From positions 1 to 64,000 of the forward strand of contig JAIRUI010000117.1 of the NCBI GenBank assembly GCA_031254455.1: 64,000 nucleotides of DNA, in the 5' to 3' direction. Positions 41,933 through 50,738 of the stretch are shown piece after piece. The stretch is from Chitinispirillales bacterium (GTDB lineage Bacteria; Fibrobacterota; Chitinivibrionia; Chitinivibrionales; Chitinivibrionaceae). The translations under genes and the position numbers were made by a program. The notes beneath the pieces were generated by a model. The model did not search any database. It was given only the letters and a program-made list of their open reading frames with translations, and was not told the origin of the DNA. How positions within the stretch are numbered: the stretch's first letter is position 1; each line of letters opens with the position of its first letter.

Positions 41933-43117
41933 TTATGATTTTCTGAAAATGTTCTGCATGTTTAAAGTTTTTTCAACTATGTTTTGCGATGGAAAATCGC
42001 GGAATCTGAAAATCTTCGCTTGTACTTTCTCGTCTATTTCATTTTCTATGTTTTTGTAAAGATTGGTATCGACTCCGACGATAAAATCGTAAATTTCGTG
42101 GTTTTTCAGGTCGTCTATCCGCTTGACGATTTGTGATTTGTGCCATTTATGAAACAGTTCGAGCTGAATTTTTTTCTTTGTTTTTTTATGAATAAACAAA
42201 AAATCGGGAACGATTATATTTTTTCCGTCAAGCGAAAACGGTTCGGCTTCGTCAGAAACTTCCCAAAATTCGCTTTTTTCTTCAAAGTTTTGCTTAAACG
42301 CCTCAAATTCTTTAGGGTAATAAGAAGCCAAAATTTCTTTTTTTACGATAAAATCCGAGTTAAGTAAAAACGAATATTTATTCGCGTCCATTTTAATGGC
42401 GGCAAACAATTTCCAGTCGTGAAGTTTACAAACGGTTTTAAAAAAATTTGCAATTTTCAGTCCGTATCCCGAAGAGTTTTCCAAAATACCGGCAGGTCCG
42501 TCGATAAAAATCGAATAAGCGCTCGGGGTTTTGGTAATCGTGCATAGAAGTTGATTAAATCGAATCTGCCGAAAAAAATACCGCATAACCGTTTTGTCTG
42601 TGTTTTCTATGTTTATAATTAGATTTTCGGCGTTTAAGAGCAATCCCTGAACTAAAGAAACGTTGTATTCGTCAATCAACTCTTCTTCGCTTTTTATTTC
42701 GCACGAAATCATTTTTTCACAGTCAGGGTGATCTCCGTAAACGTCTTTGATAAAATTTTCATCAAATTTTTGAGAAATTTCTTCAAACGAATTTCGCTTA
42801 GGCGATAAATAAAAAACTGCGGATTTTTCAAATATTTTTTCACGCAAAGAAACGTAATCGCAATCTTGACTTCTTTCAAAATTACAGTTGTCAAGCAAAA
42901 TTTTATTCAATCCTTTGGCGGTTTTTGGCGAACGCATAGAGTTGATTATCGCATTTGCGTTTTGAAGAACTTCTTTCTTGGATAAGTTTTGTCCGCTTTC
43001 ATAAACGGCGAATAATTGTTCACAGGCGCTTTTTACGTTCGGCGTTTTGAGATCTATAAACGACGGATTCACAGAGTCATTTTTTATCGTAAATCGAATT
43101 AAATCTTTCGTAAGCAT
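41933..43117 (-). CDS. Bax1-like nuclease (DUF790 family)
   Basis: 394 residues. The start M-L-T-K-D-L-I-R-F and overall composition match DUF790, the Bax1 family that partners XPB helicase. In archaea Bax1 is a structure-specific endonuclease stimulated by XPB. Acidic residues in the C-terminal part (I-V-P-D-F-L-F-I-H...K-I-Q-L-E-L-F-H-K-W-H, about residues 290-322) fit a PD-(D/E)xK-type site: P-D...E-x-F/K. It overlaps the helicase gene by 41 bases, so the pair is made together, as in other genomes. It is the nuclease half of an excision-repair-like unit. Confidence 0.85.
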   Translation of the reverse strand: MLTKDLIRFTIKNDSVNPSFIDLKTPNVKSACEQLFAVYESGQNLSKKEVLQNANAIINSMRSPKTAKGLNKILLDNCNFERSQDCDYVSLREKIFEKSAVFYLSPKRNSFEEISQKFDENFIKDVYGDHPDCEKMISCEIKSEEELIDEYNVSLVQGLLLNAENLIINIENTDKTVMRYFFRQIRFNQLLCTITKTPSAYSIFIDGPAGILENSSGYGLKIANFFKTVCKLHDWKLFAAIKMDANKYSFLLNSDFIVKKEILASYYPKEFEAFKQNFEEKSEFWEVSDEAEPFSLDGKNIIVPDFLFIHKKTKKKIQLELFHKWHKSQIVKRIDDLKNHEIYDFIVGVDTNLYKNIENEIDEKVQAKIFRFRDFPSQNIVEKTLNMQNIFRKS

Positions 43118-44462
43118 TGTGTCTGCTTCTCCTTTCGCTCGTTGAAAATTCCGCCGTTCCTTTGCCTATCAATTCGTACAAAACGGCGATTTTATCGACG
43201 CTTGGGCGTAAAATTCTTCCAAGCCGCTGTACGTGTTCACGGATACTTCCGCTTCCGGAAACTATAATTCCTACGCTTGCTTCCGGAACATCGACCCCTT
43301 CGTTTAGAACCTTGCTTGTAACCAAAATAGGATACTTTTTTTCACGGAATCTTTCCAAAAAACTTTTACGTTCCTGCGGTTTCGTATTATGCGTAATCAC
43401 CGGAAGATAAAACATGCGCCCGATTTTGTACGCGGTATCGTTGTCCGCCGTGAATATTATGCATTGTTCTCCCGCGTGTTTGTACAAAATCCGTTTAATT
43501 TCGGCGATTTTATTTTCGCAGATTTGAGGAATTTCTTTTTGCGTTTTATACGCTTCAAACGCTTTTTTGCCGTCTTTTGACGAAAAGCACGTTATAATAA
43601 ATTTATTCCATCCGTCTTTTGACGAAAAATTTATACCCGTTTTGCGGATAAACGATAAATATCTTTGTCTTGATTCGTCGTATTTTCGCTGCTCGGCGGC
43701 CGTCAATTCGACGTTTATTCTTTCTACTTTGTAAGGTGCGAGAATGTTTTTTTCAAGTTCGTTAATTTGCGTGTGAAAAACTTTTTTCCCGATCAGTTCA
43801 TAAAGCAAGAATTCGTTTTCCGATTCGGGAGTCGCGGTAAGCCCCAGCCTAAAAGGAGCGATACAAAATTGAGCCGCTTTTCTGTAAATTTCGCCGGTCA
43901 AATGATGGCATTCGTCGAAAATTACAAAACCGAATTTGTTTCCTATATACTCCATCATGACAGCCGCGGAATCGTAAGTGGAAACGGTTATTTTTTCTAT
44001 GCTTTTCCGCCCGCCGCCCAAAATTCCTATCGGAATATTAAACGATTCTGAAAGTTGTCTTTCCCACTGACCTACCAAATCCAGGGTCGGAGCCAAAACG
44101 AGCGTATTTCTGCTTACGAGTGAAATCGCCAGCCGCGCTACAAGCGATTTTCCCGCTCCCGTAGGCATAACGATTACGCCTTTTGAATCGTTTCGCCGCC
44201 AAAATTCTATCGCTCGCTTCTGATGGGTACGCGGTTCAAGCGGATTTTTGAAAACAAAATTCTGTTTCTCGAAAAGTTTTGCATTGTCTTCAAATTCGAT
44301 TTTTTCTCTGAAAAGTTCCATAACGATATCGCCGTAATTCATAGCGTAAGCGCGATAATTTTTTGTTCGGGAATCAAACGATAAATATTTTTGAATATTT
44401 TTTATCGGTTGCCGCGAAAGTGTTATGGTGCCGTTTTCAAAATTTATTTTTAAATTCTCCAT
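43077..44462 (-). CDS. XPB-like DEAD/DEAH-box helicase
   Basis: 461 residues, superfamily 2. Motif I: V-M-P-T-G-A-G-K-S; motif II: F-D-E-C-H-H; motif III: L-T-A-T-P; motif V: V-T-S-K-V-L-N-E-G-V-D-V-P; motif VI: Q-R-L-G-R-I-L-R-P. An N-terminal region of about 85 residues precedes the helicase core, as in XPB damage-recognition domains. Linked with the Bax1-like gene by a 41-base overlap. Pairs like this are typical of archaea and are scattered in bacteria, where they stand beside UvrABC. It is divergent from hisH across 50 bases. Confidence 0.92.
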   Translation of the reverse strand: MENLKINFENGTITLSRQPIKNIQKYLSFDSRTKNYRAYAMNYGDIVMELFREKIEFEDNAKLFEKQNFVFKNPLEPRTHQKRAIEFWRRNDSKGVIVMPTGAGKSLVARLAISLVSRNTLVLAPTLDLVGQWERQLSESFNIPIGILGGGRKSIEKITVSTYDSAAVMMEYIGNKFGFVIFDECHHLTGEIYRKAAQFCIAPFRLGLTATPESENEFLLYELIGKKVFHTQINELEKNILAPYKVERINVELTAAEQRKYDESRQRYLSFIRKTGINFSSKDGWNKFIITCFSSKDGKKAFEAYKTQKEIPQICENKIAEIKRILYKHAGEQCIIFTADNDTAYKIGRMFYLPVITHNTKPQERKSFLERFREKKYPILVTSKVLNEGVDVPEASVGIIVSGSGSIREHVQRLGRILRPSVDKIAVLYELIGKGTAEFSTSERRSRHNAYERFNSIYDKK

Positions 44463-44473
44463 AACGGTAAAAA

Positions 44474-44483
44474 TATTATTTTA
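44474..44483 (+). promoter_or_regulatory. Putative -10-like promoter element of hisH
   Basis: TATTATTTTA ends 29 bases before the hisH ATG, in the 50-base divergent gap shared with the helicase gene. Exact match to the elements at 4833 and 45168. Confidence 0.35.
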
Positions 44484-44512
44484 CTGTAATAAAATAAAAA
44501 GGAATTGCTTGA

Positions 44513-45121
44513 ATGGTAACGATTGTCGATTATGACGCCGGAAATTTAACCTCGGTTTATCGAGCGCTGAAACACATCGGCGTTTCTGCGCAAATTTCAA
44601 ACGATCCGCAAAAAATCGCAAGCGCCGAAAGAATTATTTTTCCCGGCGTAGGACACGCAAAATCGGCTATGGCGTCGCTCAAACAAAAAGGAATCGACGC
44701 CGCGCTAAAAAACGCTTTCGATAAAAAAATTCCGATTTTGGGAATATGCCTCGGAACACAGATAATTCTTTCGCGTTCGCAGGAAGGCGGCGTAGATACG
44801 CTCGGTTTGATCGACGGCGAATGCGTAAAATTTAATTTGACCGACAAAACGCTTAAAATTCCGCACATGGGTTGGAATAATATTAAAATCCGGCAAAAAC
44901 ATTTTATATTAAAAGATTTACAGGATAACGACGAAATGTATTTCGTGCATTCGTACTATCCCGTTTTACCTCAAAAAAACGTTTACGCAGAAAGCGTTCA
45001 CGGAATCAAGTTCGCTTGCGCCATAGGATGTAAAAATCTTTTCGCGGTTCAGTTTCATCCGGAAAAAAGCGGCGAATCGGGTCTTAAAATTCTTAAAAAT
45101 TTTTCTCTTTGGAGCGGATAA
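44513..45121 (+). CDS. hisH: Imidazole glycerol phosphate synthase, glutaminase subunit
   Basis: 202 residues. Class I glutamine amidotransferase: I-L-G-I-C-L-G-T-Q holds the nucleophile Cys, and V-Q-F-H-P-E-K-S the catalytic His/Glu. H-M-G-W-N and Y-F-V-H-S-Y are HisH-specific. With HisF it forms imidazole glycerol phosphate and AICAR in histidine synthesis. No other his gene is next to it, so the pathway is dispersed. AAAAGGAA lies upstream of the ATG. The AICAR it produces is the substrate that the missing PurH formyltransferase domain would use. Confidence 0.95.
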   Translation: MVTIVDYDAGNLTSVYRALKHIGVSAQISNDPQKIASAERIIFPGVGHAKSAMASLKQKGIDAALKNAFDKKIPILGICLGTQIILSRSQEGGVDTLGLIDGECVKFNLTDKTLKIPHMGWNNIKIRQKHFILKDLQDNDEMYFVHSYYPVLPQKNVYAESVHGIKFACAIGCKNLFAVQFHPEKSGESGLKILKNFSLWSG

Positions 45122-45167
45122 TTAAAATTTTTATTTTTTTTCATGCGGAGAAAACAAAAAAATAGTA

Positions 45168-45177
45168 TATTATTTTA
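45168..45177 (+). promoter_or_regulatory. Putative -10-like promoter element
   Basis: TATTATTTTA ends 43 bases before the ATG at 45221; the same 10-mer stands upstream of 4883 and hisH. Confidence 0.4.
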
Positions 45178-45220
45178 TGTGGTTTTGGAATTATATTAAA
45201 TTTTACAAAGGAGTTTTGTA

Positions 45221-46627
45221 ATGGTGAAAAAGTTTTTAGCGCTCGCCTTGGCGGCGACTGCGATGGTGTGGGCGGCTGAACCGGTTATGGACGGGGGAAG
45301 TTTGATTGGAGATGAGGTAAATTGGGCAGGCTTAGCCGATAATTTTGGTTCTTCCGTTTCTATAACCAGCAAGAATCCATTAATAGCAAGTTTTGAATTG
45401 GTTAAATCTCTACCTAACAAAGAAGACACTACAGAGACAAATTGGGTATGGGCTGAAGTAAGCCCCGGCTATACAGCCGATTTTTCAAATTTGGAATCCA
45501 TTGAAATTGAAGGAACTTTTAGTAAATCCACAAGATTAACACTTGTTGGTATTCCTACCGGTGTAGGTGCATTTATTAATGTATTGTCAGGAACTGTAAA
45601 TAAAACGATAGAAATAAACACTACAAATTTCGCTCCGAGTTGGGGTTCGACAGAAAATGCTATTGATTTGTCAAAAATGACAGGCATCAGTTTTACCAGC
45701 GGTGGAGACGAAAATTGTATTTATGAAATCAACATAACTAAATTAATATTACACACCACAGGAGGCGATAATCCGGGTCCCGGCCCCGGTCCTGGTCCTG
45801 AACCGACTGCAGAATATATTGAGTTGATAAGCGATGACGAAGAAATGCAGGAAAATTGGGAAGTTATGGGTGCAAAACTTAATAATGAAGGCGATGACAC
45901 AGAGAACCTTACAGAAGCGGACGGATTGGTTATAAATTCTTATTATCCGATATTGGAGGCAAAATTGCCTTTCGGTTCATCTAATGAAACAGACGACATT
46001 TGGGCATGGGTTTCTCTTTCCAGTTATATAGCGGAATCTTTAGAAGGATTGGACTCAATTATTATAGAATATGAAGCAGACGAAGATATGGCTGTTGTAA
46101 TATCAATGCCCGGCGACCATGAATTTAGCGTTAAACTTTCAAAATCAAATGTAAAAAAGACAGTAACCGCTAAAATAGGCCAATTTAGTCTTCCGAGTTG
46201 GGATAAGTGGAGCGGTTCTCTTGACTTGACGAAAGCAGACGGGATTTCTTTTGCACCTCATGAAGACGTTGAAGGTAGTGATGGGAAAATTATAACGATT
46301 AAACTTCATTCCGTTAAAGTTTACGGAGTGGATGACGAAGGCGATGATCCGTATCCGAATTCAAAACCGAAAGGCGCCATTGCAAAATCGGCTAACATTG
46401 CGGTTACGGGAATTTCGGCGGGTAAATTAGGTTTGAACGTTCCATCGACAGGTAATTACTCAATCGCCGTTTACAGCGTTGACGGCAGAATGCTTGCGCA
46501 GACAAAAGCCAACCTTGTTAAAGGTATAAACACTTTGCCTATAAACAAGAATTTGGCGCACGGTATCGCCGTCGTCCGCGTTCAGGGAGCAAACACTACG
46601 CTGATTAAAAAGATTTCAATAAGATAA
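45221..46627 (+). CDS. Secreted two-module protein with Por-like C-terminal sorting domain
   Basis: 468 residues. Signal peptide at 1-19 (V-W-A-A-E). Two homologous beta-sandwich modules (about 25-180 and 200-375) each contain ...W-A-W/E-V-S...L-x-S-I-x-I-E-x-E and ...P-S-W...L-D-L-(S/T)-K-x-x-G-I-S-F. They are joined by a G-P-G-P-G-P-G-P-E-P linker. The modules resemble carbohydrate-binding sandwich domains of fibrolytic bacteria, without a catalytic site. The last 75 residues (V-T-G-I-S-A-G-K-L-G-L-N-V...Y-S-V-D-G-R-M-L...I-K-K-I-S-I-R) form the sorting-type domain. It probably acts outside the cell in substrate binding. AAAGGAG ribosome-binding site; terminator downstream. Confidence 0.75.
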   Translation: MVKKFLALALAATAMVWAAEPVMDGGSLIGDEVNWAGLADNFGSSVSITSKNPLIASFELVKSLPNKEDTTETNWVWAEVSPGYTADFSNLESIEIEGTFSKSTRLTLVGIPTGVGAFINVLSGTVNKTIEINTTNFAPSWGSTENAIDLSKMTGISFTSGGDENCIYEINITKLILHTTGGDNPGPGPGPGPEPTAEYIELISDDEEMQENWEVMGAKLNNEGDDTENLTEADGLVINSYYPILEAKLPFGSSNETDDIWAWVSLSSYIAESLEGLDSIIIEYEADEDMAVVISMPGDHEFSVKLSKSNVKKTVTAKIGQFSLPSWDKWSGSLDLTKADGISFAPHEDVEGSDGKIITIKLHSVKVYGVDDEGDDPYPNSKPKGAIAKSANIAVTGISAGKLGLNVPSTGNYSIAVYSVDGRMLAQTKANLVKGINTLPINKNLAHGIAVVRVQGANTTLIKKISIR

Positions 46628-46649
46628 TTGTTGAATTTTTGGAATTCTG

Positions 46650-46679
46650 CAAAGAGCGAAGATTTATCTTCGCTCTTTT
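46650..46679. terminator. Bidirectional terminator
   Basis: AAAGAGCGAAGAT pairs with ATCTTCGCTCTTT around two bases, followed by T-run (and A-run on the other side). It stands between two convergent genes and can serve both. Confidence 0.9.
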
Positions 46680-46695
46680 TGTTTACCGAATTTTA

Positions 46696-47748
46696 TTAAG
46701 CGCCTTCCCATTCCGATAAGATTTTCTGCGATTTTTTTACAAGAATATTTACCGTGTTTTTACGGTTTTTAAAAATACTTTTAACAAGATGCGGAATTTC
46801 TTCTAAAACACCGGGAAAAACCTGCGGCATTATTGTACCTATACTCAATGTTTGCGAACACCTTTTCGGAAAAATTTTAAGTAAAATCTTATAAAACAGG
46901 CGATAAAATCCGAATTTCTGAAAAAACGGCGTCAATAAAAACCAAAGAGAAATCTTCATAACGTGTAATAACGGACATATCCAAAAATTTATATCATATA
47001 CGTTCGTTTTTTGTGAAAAAACAAAGGAAAAATAAAACCAAAGTAAAAAAATTCCATATCTCTTTAAAAATAAAAAAACAGATAAAACTTTTTGATCGGT
47101 TTTTTGCGAAATAAAAATAATTAACAAAAATAAAACGATATAAAAAACATAGTTTTCAAAAACGCAAGTCGTAACAAGCGTAAATAAAACCGCAAAAATT
47201 CCAAAACCGTTGTATTCGTTTTGAAAACCGCTTTCTCCAATATCTTTTTTACCGTTAAAATTCAAAGAAACTTTATTTAATTCGTATGCCAAAAATCCCG
47301 TAATCGTTCCCGTTAATAACGAAGCGCCGGTAATTATCGGTAATTGCCAGCGCCATATAAAATTTCCGTTCATTAAAACATACAAAACGAACAACTGTGT
47401 AATATTATGAATAAGCGCGCAGAAAATTCCTATAACAATCATGCCGAATTTATTTGATTTTATCAATACGGCGCCGACGAATACGGAAGCTATTGCGGCA
47501 AAAGTTCCTAACAAAAACGGTAAAAACGAAAATCCGAAAAATAACATAAACACCCATTGACGAATAAAAATAAACGCGAGCGCGTCTAAAAACCCAAATT
47601 TATAAATCCAAACCATAACGACGGCGTGAAAAAGTCCGATTTTAAGCCAAGGTAAAACAGGAATCACAGGAAGAAATTTCTCTATTCCGGCAAGTAAAAA
47701 CGCAATAACAAAAAGCGTTATTTTTTCATTTTTACTATCAGTAAGCAT
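46696..47748 (-). CDS. Gx-type transporter family membrane protein
   Basis: 350 residues, about 9-10 hydrophobic helices. The N-terminal 160 residues (P-V-I-P-V-L-P-W-L-K-I-G-L, then F-L-P-F-L-L-G-T-F) match the Gx transporter / heptaprenyl diphosphate synthase component I family, a small ECF-S-like membrane protein. Residues 210-330 add further helices and a hydrophilic tail, longer than usual. It is the last gene of the minus-strand operon and overlaps the NusG-II gene by 11 bases; these two families are regularly adjacent in anaerobes. The substrate is unknown. Polyprenyl or flavin-linked roles have been proposed for the family. Confidence 0.75.
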   Translation of the reverse strand: MLTDSKNEKITLFVIAFLLAGIEKFLPVIPVLPWLKIGLFHAVVMVWIYKFGFLDALAFIFIRQWVFMLFFGFSFLPFLLGTFAAIASVFVGAVLIKSNKFGMIVIGIFCALIHNITQLFVLYVLMNGNFIWRWQLPIITGASLLTGTITGFLAYELNKVSLNFNGKKDIGESGFQNEYNGFGIFAVLFTLVTTCVFENYVFYIVLFLLIIFISQKTDQKVLSVFLFLKRYGIFLLWFYFSFVFSQKTNVYDINFWICPLLHVMKISLWFLLTPFFQKFGFYRLFYKILLKIFPKRCSQTLSIGTIMPQVFPGVLEEIPHLVKSIFKNRKNTVNILVKKSQKILSEWEGA

Positions 47749-48082
47749 ATACGTCTATTTTTGTTTTTTTCTTATGAATCAAAACCGCAACCTTGTTTGG
47801 AGCGCAAATAATTTGCCCGTCGCCGTCTATCGGTTTTGCGGCGACGCATATTTGATTAAGACAATTGCTTTTTATAATTTTTGCACTTTTGTTTTTAAAT
47901 TCGATCTCGACGGAATTTACGGTTATTATCGTATCTTTTGTTATTGGAATTTCTATTTTTTTTTCGCCATAGTAAATTTCAAAATAATCGGATTCCTCTT
48001 TTTCAATATTGAAAAATAAAAAGAAACTTACCGCCGCGAAAATCAAAACTATAAAAAAATCGAACAAAGAAAACAATTTCAT
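47738..48082 (-). CDS. NusG domain II-containing membrane-anchored protein
   Basis: 114 residues. One N-terminal membrane helix (about 6-24), then a NusG domain II fold (K-I-I-K-S-N-C-L-N-Q-I-C-V-A...G-Q-I-I-C-A-P-N-K-V-A-V-L-I). Three Cys surround the domain core. The family is unrelated in function to NusG proper and is usually next to Gx-transporter genes, as here. It overlaps the downstream gene and follows trxB by 3 bases. The periplasmic Cys and the trxB neighbour hint at redox handling, by inference only. Confidence 0.82.
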   Translation of the reverse strand: MKLFSLFDFFIVLIFAAVSFFLFFNIEKEESDYFEIYYGEKKIEIPITKDTIITVNSVEIEFKNKSAKIIKSNCLNQICVAAKPIDGDGQIICAPNKVAVLIHKKKTKIDVYAY

Positions 48083-48085
48083 TGT

Positions 48086-49024
48086 TTATTCTTTATCAAG
48101 AAGCCGTTTTTCACACGCTAAGGCGGCTTTCGCTCCGTTTCCCGCAGCGATTATGGCTTGCCGATAATGCGGACTCATAACGTCTCCCGCCGCAAAAACG
48201 CCGTCAACGCTTGACATATTGTTTTTATCTGTAATAATATATCCGTTTTCGTCCAAATCTAAAAAATTTTTTAATAGTTTAGTGTTTGGAATATTGCCTA
48301 TCGCTTCAAAACATCCGCTGACAGACAAGTCTGAAATTTCATCCGTATATACGTCCTTAATCTTCATTCCTTCAAGCAAATTTCCACCGTAAAATTCTAC
48401 GGGTATTTTGTTATAAAGTATCTTAATTTTAGGATTTTTTATTAAATGTTTTTGCATAATTTTACTTGCGCGAAGTTTGTCTCTACGATGAATTAAATAA
48501 ACTTCTTGTGCAAATTTCGTTAAATAAATCGCTTCTTCCGCCGCCGAATCGCCGCCGCCTATTACGGCGATGGTCTTATTTCTAAAAATAGGAAGCCCGC
48601 CGTCGCATACCGCACAAGCGGAAATTCCTTTCATCCAAAATTCTTCTTCGCTTTTTAATTCTAATCTGCGTACTTTTGTTCCGGTTGCGACTATAACCGC
48701 TTTTGCCGAATATTGGATTTCGTTACTGTCCGTTAAAATAAATTTGTTTTCAAATTTTTCCAATGAAATAACGTCAACCATAACGCATTTTACGCCGTTG
48801 TTTATCGCTTGCCGCCGAATCTCGTACATTAAAGTTTGTCCTTCGATCGCAGAAAATCCGGAAAAATTTTCAACCAAACTCGTTTTCATAAGTTGTCCGC
48901 CTGGTGTTCCGTCTGCGCTAAACCCTTCAAAAAGCAAAGGCTCAAGCATCGCCCGCGCTAAATAAATAGAAGCTGTATATCCCGCAGGACCGGATCCTAT
49001 AACTATTACTTCTTTTTCAATCAT
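48086..49024 (-). CDS. trxB: Thioredoxin reductase
   Basis: 312 residues. FAD-binding G-S-G-P-A-G-Y-T-A at the N-terminus, the redox C-A-V-C-D-G pair near residue 135, the NADPH-binding G-G-G-D-S-A-A-E-E, and the C-terminal F-A-A-G-D-V. It reduces thioredoxin with NADPH; a ferredoxin-linked variant cannot be excluded. It is packed in the operon with 3-base gaps to both neighbours. Confidence 0.95.
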   Translation of the reverse strand: MIEKEVIVIGSGPAGYTASIYLARAMLEPLLFEGFSADGTPGGQLMKTSLVENFSGFSAIEGQTLMYEIRRQAINNGVKCVMVDVISLEKFENKFILTDSNEIQYSAKAVIVATGTKVRRLELKSEEEFWMKGISACAVCDGGLPIFRNKTIAVIGGGDSAAEEAIYLTKFAQEVYLIHRRDKLRASKIMQKHLIKNPKIKILYNKIPVEFYGGNLLEGMKIKDVYTDEISDLSVSGCFEAIGNIPNTKLLKNFLDLDENGYIITDKNNMSSVDGVFAAGDVMSPHYRQAIIAAGNGAKAALACEKRLLDKE

Positions 49025-49027
49025 TTT

Positions 49028-49396
49028 TTACCTTAACGAAACCGGCGTCTCTAAAATTTCTTTAAAAATCATCGCTTCTTTTAATGTTTTTTTATTAAGT
49101 AAAATAAGTTTATTTTTTTCAAAAATATCGGCGTTCTTTTCATTAAATTCTTTATTAAAAGAATCGTTTATCGTTTTTTTTGAATTTTCATTATTAAAAT
49201 ATTCTTGAATATTATAATACTTCTTTTCATCTGTTTTTCTATACGTCTTTTGACTATTACGAATTTGTTTGTGAACGTCGGAAATTTTCTTTCTTTGTTC
49301 GTTTTCTATCACGCGTTTAGGTAAATTTTTCTTTTTTAAAAAAAAATTTATGGACAATATTAATATAAAACCGATAAAATAAAAAAAATTCTCCAT
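49028..49396 (-). CDS. Small membrane-anchored protein, unknown
   Basis: 122 residues: an N-terminal membrane helix (residues 3-20), then a highly charged Lys/Asn/Glu-rich cytoplasmic tail with helical character. No motif recognised. It follows floA by 3 bases and precedes trxB by 3 bases, so it is co-translated with floA. A membrane microdomain-associated partner of FloA is the simplest inference. Confidence 0.6.
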   Translation of the reverse strand: MENFFYFIGFILILSINFFLKKKNLPKRVIENEQRKKISDVHKQIRNSQKTYRKTDEKKYYNIQEYFNNENSKKTINDSFNKEFNEKNADIFEKNKLILLNKKTLKEAMIFKEILETPVSLR

Positions 49397-49399
49397 TAC

Positions 49400-50374
49400 T
49401 CAACTTCTTTTTGTATCGGAATTATTTTCTTTGGCTATAGCCGAACGCATATTAGTATCGGCTTCAATATTTTTTATACGATTATAATCCATAATTCCTA
49501 AATTCCCGCTTCTAAAAGCCGCGGCTATAGCCATTGGAACTTCCGCTTCTTTTTCTACCACCAACGCTCGCATTTCTTGAACTTTAGCTAACATTTCCTG
49601 TTCTCTCGCCTGCGCCATCGCTCTCTTTTCTTCAGCCTTCGCCTGCGCTATTTTTTTATCCGCTTCCGCTCTGTCCGTTTCTAAAACGGCGCCTATATTT
49701 TTACCTACGTCGACATCCGCTATATCGATTGATAAAATTTCAAACGCGGTTCCCGAATCAAGACCTTTTTCAAGTACTCTTTTTGAAATCATATCGGGCA
49801 TTTCTAATACCATTTTATGATTTTCGGCGGAACCTATCGTAGTAACGATTCCTTCACCTACACGCGCCAAAATTGTTTCCTGTCCCGCGCCTCCTACGAG
49901 TCTATCGATATTTGCACGAACCGTAATTCTGCTTGTAGCAAGCAATTGTATTCCGTCTTTCGCTACCGCGCTTACTTTCGGAGTTTCTATAACTTTAGGA
50001 TTTACGCTCATTTGAACCGCTTCTAATACGTTTCTTCCGGCCAAATCAATAGCCGTAGCCCTTTCAAAACTTAAAACAATATTAGCCTTACTTGCGGCGA
50101 CTAACGCTTGAATAACTCTTATCACGTTTCCTCCGGCTAAAAAATGCGCTTCCAATTGATCGCTGGTAATTTTTATATTAGCTTTTGTCGCCGTTATCAT
50201 AGCGTCAACAATTAACTTTGCCGGAACTTTTCTAAATCCCATAAATACTATATTCAAAAGTCCGACGTTAGCGCCGCTTATCGTAGCCTGAAACCACAAT
50301 CCAAACGGAGCGCCTATAAAAATCATAAATAAAATAAACAGAAAAATACCGACAATTATTATAATTCCGTCCAT
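49400..50374 (-). CDS. floA: Flotillin-like protein FloA (UPF0365)
   Basis: 324 residues. N-terminal membrane hairpin (about 3-22), then the SPFH domain ([11 protein letters not shown]...[12 protein letters not shown]) and an Ala/Glu-rich coiled coil (about 225-280, [15 protein letters not shown]). It is a scaffold of membrane microdomains in bacteria. AAGGAG precedes the ATG. It is the first gene of the minus-strand operon; the divergent gap to dnaN is 364 bases. Confidence 0.95.
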   Translation of the reverse strand: MDGIIIIVGIFLFILFMIFIGAPFGLWFQATISGANVGLLNIVFMGFRKVPAKLIVDAMITATKANIKITSDQLEAHFLAGGNVIRVIQALVAASKANIVLSFERATAIDLAGRNVLEAVQMSVNPKVIETPKVSAVAKDGIQLLATSRITVRANIDRLVGGAGQETILARVGEGIVTTIGSAENHKMVLEMPDMISKRVLEKGLDSGTAFEILSIDIADVDVGKNIGAVLETDRAEADKKIAQAKAEEKRAMAQAREQEMLAKVQEMRALVVEKEAEVPMAIAAAFRSGNLGIMDYNRIKNIEADTNMRSAIAKENNSDTKRS

Positions 50375-50738
50375 AATAAACTCCTTATATTAAAAATTCG
50401 TTCATAAATTAGTTTTTTTCAAAACTTAAATACAAATTATTTATTATAATCGTTGAAAACTTTTTAAAATTTTTTTTTATTTTAAATTATAGCGTTTTAT
50501 TTAACAGATAATTAACGCTTTTTCAACAATATATTTCTTTTTCACAGTAGGCATAAATAATCTTTTCAACTATTCTATAAATAGAGATATGTTTATAAAT
50601 TCTTTTATAATTATAATCAGCAGCAAATAATTTTTTATAAATTGAATTGATAACTATAGTTGAATTTAATAAAAAAATTACTTGTTTTATTTATAATGCA
50701 AATATTATTTTTAATCGAATATTACAAATGGAGTTTTT
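50375..50738. other. Very AT-rich divergent region between floA and dnaN
   Basis: 364 bases with no gene. It is made of long A/T runs, and no TTATCCACA-type DnaA box is visible, so I do not call an origin here. It must hold the promoters of floA and dnaN. A dnaN promoter-like element is listed separately. Confidence 0.5.
50703..50713 (+). promoter_or_regulatory. Putative -10-like promoter element of dnaN
   Basis: TATTATTTTTA ends 25 bases before the ATG. It is the recurrent element with one extra T, so it is weaker support than the others. Confidence 0.25.

Noticed and set aside
50375..50738. Replication origin in the floA-dnaN gap
   Set aside because: AT-rich, but no TTATCCACA-type boxes recognised, so composition alone was not accepted.
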